Source of the DNA: Rhynchopus euleeides | Taxonomy: Eukaryota; Euglenozoa; Diplonemea; Diplonemida; Diplonemidae | Reading direction: 5' to 3' | Length of the DNA: 64,000 bases | Assembly (NCBI GenBank): GCA_963210315.1 | Contig: OY723265.1 | Coordinates: 2,046,001 to 2,110,000, forward strand | Shown here: piece after piece, positions 60,301 through 64,000 of the stretch | Numbering within the stretch: the first letter of the stretch is position 1 | How the letters are laid out: each line of letters starts with the position of its first letter | Position numbers and translations under genes: made by a program | Notes under the pieces: model-generated | The model's database searches: none | What the model saw: only the letters and a program-made list of their open reading frames with translations | What the model was told of the DNA's origin: nothing

Positions 60301-63300
60301 GACGACTGACTGCCCATATGCTGCACGCTGTACTTCCTTCATGCAGTCTCTCTCGTCCCCCAGCTCTCCGTCCGGTGATGGTGAGGGCAGTACATCTTCA
60401 TCATACAGTAGATCTTCTGACATGAGTTCATCGTCTGGCAGTGACGACAGCATGGGTTCCTCGTCGATGGGTGGTTCCGACAGCACCTCTTCATCCGACA
60501 GCGGGTCCGTGGACTGGTCACTCGGGTGGGGCAGCCAGTGCAGTGGCAAGGCGTGTCTTTGCGACCGTGACTACTACGGGTGCTACTACGATGCCAAGCC
60601 GCACCGCGACCTGTACCAGCACACACTTGCTTGCGAAGGCAGCTGGTGCGCACTCAAGTGCAGGGGCCTGGAGAGCTGTGCCGAGTCGCATGTGCAGTGC
60701 CTGTCCCCACACCATTGCGCCGTTACCTGTCTGGGAGAGGGGTCGTGCCGTCACCTCCAGAACTACAGCGAAGTAGGCGTTAACACGACTGGCGGTGGTG
60801 TGGCCGTGGACGAGGACACAGAGTTCGGGATGTGGTTCGGCCACAGTGTTCGTTACGGACTTCTGGAGTGCATGGGTGAGGACTCGTGCAGGGACAGCAC
60901 TGTCGGGTGTGCTGCAGACAAGTGCGAGTTGACTTGCACCTACTATCGGGCGTGCCACGAACTGACTTACATCCCGACGGACGCGTCCTTCTATGCGGAT
61001 GTCCTGTGTCTGGATGAGAAATCTTGCGAGCGTGGGACCTTTAACTTCAGCGACGTCAACATCGGGGCACTGATGGACTGCACAGGGGAGGCGTGCTACG
61101 GTGCACACGTGCTGTGCCCTGTGCACGGCAGCCTTACCGTGCGTTGCCACGGTGAGAAGGCGTGCGAGGATCTCACGCTGGTGGCACCTGAGACGCTGCC
61201 GAGCGGGCAGCACTGCAAGATCGAGTGTCTGGGTGAGAAGGCGTGCTACCGTATGGGGGCATCCAACGTGCGTGGTGCTGTGACGACTGACTGCGCAAAG
61301 GACACGCGCTGCACTTCATTCATGCAGTCGCTCGCAGTGTACCCCAGCTCTCCCCCGAGTGGTTCATCCAGCTCCTCTGAAGGCGGCTCGGACGTGAGTC
61401 TGTCGTCTAGCGGTTACTCGAGTGTGAGTTCCGCATCGATGGGTGATTCGGACAGTAGTGCGTCTGATGGCAGCTCCTCGGACATGGGTTCCTCTTCTGG
61501 TTCGTCGGGCATGAGTGCCTCGTCAATGTCTGGTTGGGAGAGTAGTCACTCTTCATCGTCAGACAGCAGCTCTTCATCCGACAGCTCATCATCCGGCAGC
61601 TCGGGCAGCAGCTCCTCCGACAAGAGTTCATCGTCTGGCAGTGACGACAGCATGGCTTCCTCATCGATGGGTGGTTCCTACGGCTCTTCATCCGACAGCG
61701 GGTCCGTGGACTGGACACTCGGGTGGGGCAGCCAGTGCAGTGGGAAGGCGTGTGTCTGCAATGAGAAGGACGGGTGCTACTACGATGCCAAGCCGCACCG
61801 CGACCTGTACCAGCACACACTTGCTTGCGAAGGCAGCTGGTGTGCACTCAAGTGCAGGGGTCTGGAGAGCTGTGCCGAGTCGCACGTGCAGTGCCTGTCT
61901 CCATTCCACTGTGACCTCTCCTGTCATGGCAAGGCATCGTGTCGTCGCCTCCAGAGCTACAGCGAAGCAGGCGTGAACACGACAGGTGGGGCTGTGGCGC
62001 TGCAGGAAGACACAGAGTTCGGGATGTGGTTCGGATCCAGCGTTTCCCTGTCCAATCTGGCGTGCCGCGGCGAGGACTCGTGCAGGCAGAGCACTGTCGG
62101 GTGTGCTGCAGACAAGTGCGAGTTGGACTGCACCTACTTTCGGGCGTGCCACGAACTGACTTACAACGTGACGGGCACGACAGACTACGCACACGTGAAG
62201 TGTCTGGATGAGAAGTCTTGCGAGCGTGCCACTTTCAACTTCAGTGACATTCACACCTGGGCATTGATGGACTGCACAGGGGAGGCGTGCTACGGTGCAC
62301 ACGTGCTGTGCCCTGTGCACGGTAGCCTTCTTGTTCGCTGCCACGGTGAGAAGGCGTGCGAGGATCTCACACTGGTGGCACCTGAGACGCTGCCGAGCGG
62401 GCAGCACTGCAAGATCGAGTGTCTGGGTGAGAAGGCGTGCTACCGTATGGGGGCATCCAACGTGCGTGGTGCTGTGACGACTGACTGCACAAAGGACACG
62501 CGCTGCACTTCATTCATGCAGTCCCTCGCAGTGTACCCCAGCTCTCCATCCGGCGATTCGGACAGTACTTCAGCAGACAGCAGCACTTCCGGTGGAAACG
62601 AGTCGTCATCAGACAGCAGCTCTTCATCCGACAGCGGGTCCGTGGACTGGACACTCGGGTGGGGCAGCCAGTGCAGTGGGAAGGCGTGTGTCTGCAATGA
62701 GACCGCTGGGTGCTACTACGATGCCAAGCCGCACCGCGACCTGTACCAGCACACACTTGCTTGCGAAGGCAGCTGGTGCGCACTCAAGTGCAGGGGTCTG
62801 GAGAGCTGTGCCGAGTCGCACGTGCAGTGCCTGTCCCCGCAAGGCTGCGACTTCACCTGTCTGGGAGAGGGGTCGTGTCGTCACCTTCAGAGCTACAGCG
62901 AAACAGGCGTGAATCTGATTGATGGTGGTGTGGCCGTGGACGAGGAAACAGAGTTCGGGATGTGGTTCGGATCCGGCGTGTCCCAGGCACGTCTCGCCTG
63001 CATGGGTGTGGACTCGTGCGGGGACAGCACTGTCGGGTGTGCTGCAGACAAGTGCATGTTGGAGTGCACCTATTATCGGGCGTGCCACGACCTGACGTAC
63101 CACCTGACGAACACGACAGACTACGCACACGTGAAGTGTCTGGATGAGAGGTCTTGCGAGCGTGGGACCTTCATCTTCAGCGACCTCAGCATCGGGGCAC
63201 TGATGGACTGCACAGGGGAGGCGTGCTACGGTGCACACGTGCTGTGCCCTGTGAACGGCAGCCTTACCGTGCGTTGCCACGGTGAGAAGGCGTGCGAGGA

Positions 63301-64000
63301 TCTCACGCTGGTGGCACCTGATACGCTGCCGAGCGGGCAGCACTGCAAGATCGAGTGTCTGGGTGAGAAGGCGTGCTACCGTATGGGGGCATCCAACGTG
63401 CGTGGTGCTGTGACGACTGACTGCACATATGATACGCGCTGCACTTCCTTCATGCTCTCTCTCGCCTCCGACAGTCCGTCAACGAGTGACTCCGATAGTA
63501 CGTCTTCATCAGACGGCAGCTCTTCAGCAGCGAACGCATCGTCATCCGACAGTAGTTCTTCTTTTGCTGGGAGTGCTTCTGCCGACGCCAGTTACTCTGA
63601 CAGCGGTTCTGCCGGTGCGAGCTCTTCTTCATCCAGCGCCAATTCATCCTCTAGCAGTTCGTTTGGTGGGAGTGCTTCAGGCGACATGAGCTCGTCTGTT
63701 TCTGGTGGTTCTTCATCTGACAGTGGTTCCGCTGTTGCTAGCTCTTCTTCATCCAGCGCCACTTCATCCTCTGGCAGTTTGTCGGTTGGGGGAAGTGCTT
63801 CAGGCGACATGAGCTCGTCTGTTTCAGGTTCTTCATCTGTCAGCAGTTCTTCAGCTGCAAGCTCGTCTTCATCCGACGGCAGTTCTTCAGCTGACATGAG
63901 CTCGTCTGTTTCAGGTTCTTCATCTGTCAGCAGTTCTTCAGCTGCAAGCTCGTCTTCATCCGACGGCAGTTCTTCAGCTGACATGAGCTCGTCTGTTTCA
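57323..64000 (+). CDS. Giant secreted Cys-rich / Ser-rich repeat protein (3' end beyond window)
   Basis: Open frame of 2226 codons from the ATG at 57323 to the window edge, with no stop. Residues 1-22 look like a signal peptide (MRRMRLYAMALVVAMVSGSG). A divergent Cys-rich region follows at about 25-335. Five homologous repeats of about 276 aa then begin at 58445, 59525, 60503, 61700 and 62636 with GSVDWTLGWGSQCSGKAC. They are separated by Ser/Asp/Gly linkers of 110-370 nt, and a Ser-rich tail starts near 63465. Each repeat has about seven C-x-G-E-x-[AS]-C modules (CLGEGSC, CHGEKAC, CLGEKAC), with hydrophobic strands between them, and N-x-S/T sequons (NYS, NFS). The pattern suggests a disulphide-stapled parallel beta-helix on an extracellular or surface protein with flexible linkers; that fold is inference. 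It might be a cell-coat, adhesion or scale protein. The C terminus and any membrane anchor are not in view. Confidence 0.9.
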   Translation, partial: MRRMRLYAMALVVAMVSGSGIPLECKPSTACVCQEPPCYFQCDKKLGCDNALLVCGTEYCHLDCAGNQSCMQSHLHCMAGDCETRCSDDGACMRMRTYNETGIQSPAALDPAGARYGMWAGSERTGKVVCYGKQSCQESSVGCGSTRCELTCKGVQSCQQTSYALVRSPGMWTAASEVQCSNLQACQQAQFDFTGAQADVELVCDNTQSCRQASVQCPSAHSLVVYCTGAQACDQLSLRGPASLPGGKQCLLKCIGNAACSGIDAARVSGAVTTQCSSGAGCSQHLLDLASPNATVPDPSCSSWRVWRAHVSTDCNVLCHEPIYHAFCTLLCACSRSDGGSGSSSSDMSLSSGSDDSMASSSMGGSDMGSSSDSGSVDWTLGWGSQCSGKACVCNETAGCYYDAKPHRDLYQHTLACEGSWCALKCRGLESCAESHVQCLSPHGCDFTCLGEGSCRHLQNYSEAGVNATDGGVAVDEDTEFGMWFGSSVSQARLACMGVDSCRDSTVGCAADKCMLECTHYRACHDLTYNLTGTTYYAHVKCLDEKSCDHGTFNFSDVNIGALMDCTGEACYGAHVLCPVHGSLTVRCHGEKACEDLTLVAPDTLPSGQHCKIECLGEKACYRMGASNVRGAVTTDCTYDTRCTYLMQSLTVYPSSGSDSSSSDSSSSSDSSSSDSSSSDSSASFGSANSNGTSSTGSESASSQDSTSSSGSSGSYNSMASSSMGGSDSSSSDSGSVDWTLGWGSQCSGKACVCNETAGCYYDAKPHRDLYQHTLACEGSWCALKCRGLESCAESHVQCLSPHGCDFTCLGEGSCRHLQNYSEAGVNATDGGVAVDEDTEFGMWFGSSVSQARLACMGEDSCRDSSVGCAAAGCLLECTYYRACHDLTYDLTGTTDYAHVKCLDEKSCERGTFNFSDVNIGALMDCTGEACYGAHVLCPVHGSLTVRCHGEKACEDLTLVAPETLPSGQHCKIECLGEKACYRMGASNVRGAVTTDCPYAARCTSFMQSLSSPSSPSGDGEGSTSSSYSRSSDMSSSSGSDDSMGSSSMGGSDSTSSSDSGSVDWSLGWGSQCSGKACLCDRDYYGCYYDAKPHRDLYQHTLACEGSWCALKCRGLESCAESHVQCLSPHHCAVTCLGEGSCRHLQNYSEVGVNTTGGGVAVDEDTEFGMWFGHSVRYGLLECMGEDSCRDSTVGCAADKCELTCTYYRACHELTYIPTDASFYADVLCLDEKSCERGTFNFSDVNIGALMDCTGEACYGAHVLCPVHGSLTVRCHGEKACEDLTLVAPETLPSGQHCKIECLGEKACYRMGASNVRGAVTTDCAKDTRCTSFMQSLAVYPSSPPSGSSSSSEGGSDVSLSSSGYSSVSSASMGDSDSSASDGSSSDMGSSSGSSGMSASSMSGWESSHSSSSDSSSSSDSSSSGSSGSSSSDKSSSSGSDDSMASSSMGGSYGSSSDSGSVDWTLGWGSQCSGKACVCNEKDGCYYDAKPHRDLYQHTLACEGSWCALKCRGLESCAESHVQCLSPFHCDLSCHGKASCRRLQSYSEAGVNTTGGAVALQEDTEFGMWFGSSVSLSNLACRGEDSCRQSTVGCAADKCELDCTYFRACHELTYNVTGTTDYAHVKCLDEKSCERATFNFSDIHTWALMDCTGEACYGAHVLCPVHGSLLVRCHGEKACEDLTLVAPETLPSGQHCKIECLGEKACYRMGASNVRGAVTTDCTKDTRCTSFMQSLAVYPSSPSGDSDSTSADSSTSGGNESSSDSSSSSDSGSVDWTLGWGSQCSGKACVCNETAGCYYDAKPHRDLYQHTLACEGSWCALKCRGLESCAESHVQCLSPQGCDFTCLGEGSCRHLQSYSETGVNLIDGGVAVDEETEFGMWFGSGVSQARLACMGVDSCGDSTVGCAADKCMLECTYYRACHDLTYHLTNTTDYAHVKCLDERSCERGTFIFSDLSIGALMDCTGEACYGAHVLCPVNGSLTVRCHGEKACEDLTLVAPDTLPSGQHCKIECLGEKACYRMGASNVRGAVTTDCTYDTRCTSFMLSLASDSPSTSDSDSTSSSDGSSSAANASSSDSSSSFAGSASADASYSDSGSAGASSSSSSANSSSSSSFGGSASGDMSSSVSGGSSSDSGSAVASSSSSSATSSSGSLSVGGSASGDMSSSVSGSSSVSSSSAASSSSSDGSSSADMSSSVSGSSSVSSSSAASSSSSDGSSSADMSSSVS
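58445..63464 (+). repeat. Five ~829-bp coding repeats within the Cys-rich gene
   Basis: Repeat spans are about 58445-59273, 59525-60353, 60503-61333, 61700-62528 and 62636-63464. The block ending in HVLCPVHGS and the block GEKACEDLTLVAP ... MGASNVRGAVTTDC are the most conserved. The middle (SSVSQARLACMG versus HSVRYGLLECMG) varies most. Linkers differ in length and sequence although all are Ser-rich. Confidence 0.93.

Noticed and set aside
59513-63343. Repeated 239-codon antisense ORFs in the Cys-rich gene
   Set aside because: They recur only because the sense repeats recur; no motif of their own.
63592-63984. Acidic minus-strand ORF (Glu/Leu/Asp repeats)
   Set aside because: Antisense reading of the Ser/Asp-rich coding linker.
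1-64000. tRNA or rRNA genes
   Set aside because: I looked for T-loop (GGTTCGAATCC-like) and cloverleaf arrangements by eye and saw none that could be supported; a covariance-model scan would be decisive.

Overview
This window is nuclear DNA from a GC-rich unicellular eukaryote. The coding genes contain short GT-AG introns with a GTATGY donor, intergenic DNA is full of G/C homopolymers and microsatellites, and there are no operons, Shine-Dalgarno sites or prokaryotic gene spacing. All the well-supported genes (14) lie on the + strand. Many have a polypyrimidine-plus-AG site 30-180 nt upstream of the ATG. Both traits would fit a euglenozoan, for example a diplonemid, with directional gene clusters and spliced-leader trans-splicing. 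That placement is inference: no spliced-leader or rRNA gene is visible.

Left part (1-32 kb): a two-span membrane protein (153-1143), a small unknown protein (2244-2585), and then an unusual cluster of five tiny intron-containing paralogues encoding 73-76 aa membrane proteins in the order A1-B1-A2-B2-C (3930-13981). A2 carries a 345-bp transposable element in its 5' leader, and A1 preserves the empty site. Next come a WD40 protein with a ubiquitin-like N terminus (16525-17745), a gene-poor 7.5 kb, an unknown protein with a duplicated DW-H-QA-R-AL motif (25296-26051) and an NF-X1-type zinc-finger/RING protein (29299-31401).

Middle (32-44.6 kb): a repeat and transposon graveyard with no conserved host gene. 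It holds 109-bp inverted-repeat elements, two larger foldback elements, a 186-bp A/T-tract tandem repeat, a cluster of GTGTTTAAGTCCCC motifs and two arrays of a 41-bp repeat in opposite orientation around a small minus-strand gene. A second copy of that gene unit has lost its coding region exactly between 13-bp direct repeats. A 1.3-kb TA-flanked element with long terminal inverted repeats closes the region.

Right part (44.7-64 kb): a 1540-aa low-complexity/helical protein of unknown role, a 200-N assembly gap, a second TA-flanked long-TIR element (2.3 kb), ornithine aminotransferase (52649-54097, one intron), a small HYD1-like ADP-ribosyltransferase-fold protein (55886-56254), and a very large secreted Cys-rich protein (57323 to beyond the window end). 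The last has five ~276-aa repeats joined by Ser/Asp-rich linkers and runs without a stop for 6.7 kb. Four genes (A2, 44770, 52649, 57323) have a transposable-element end within about 80-175 bp upstream of the ATG.
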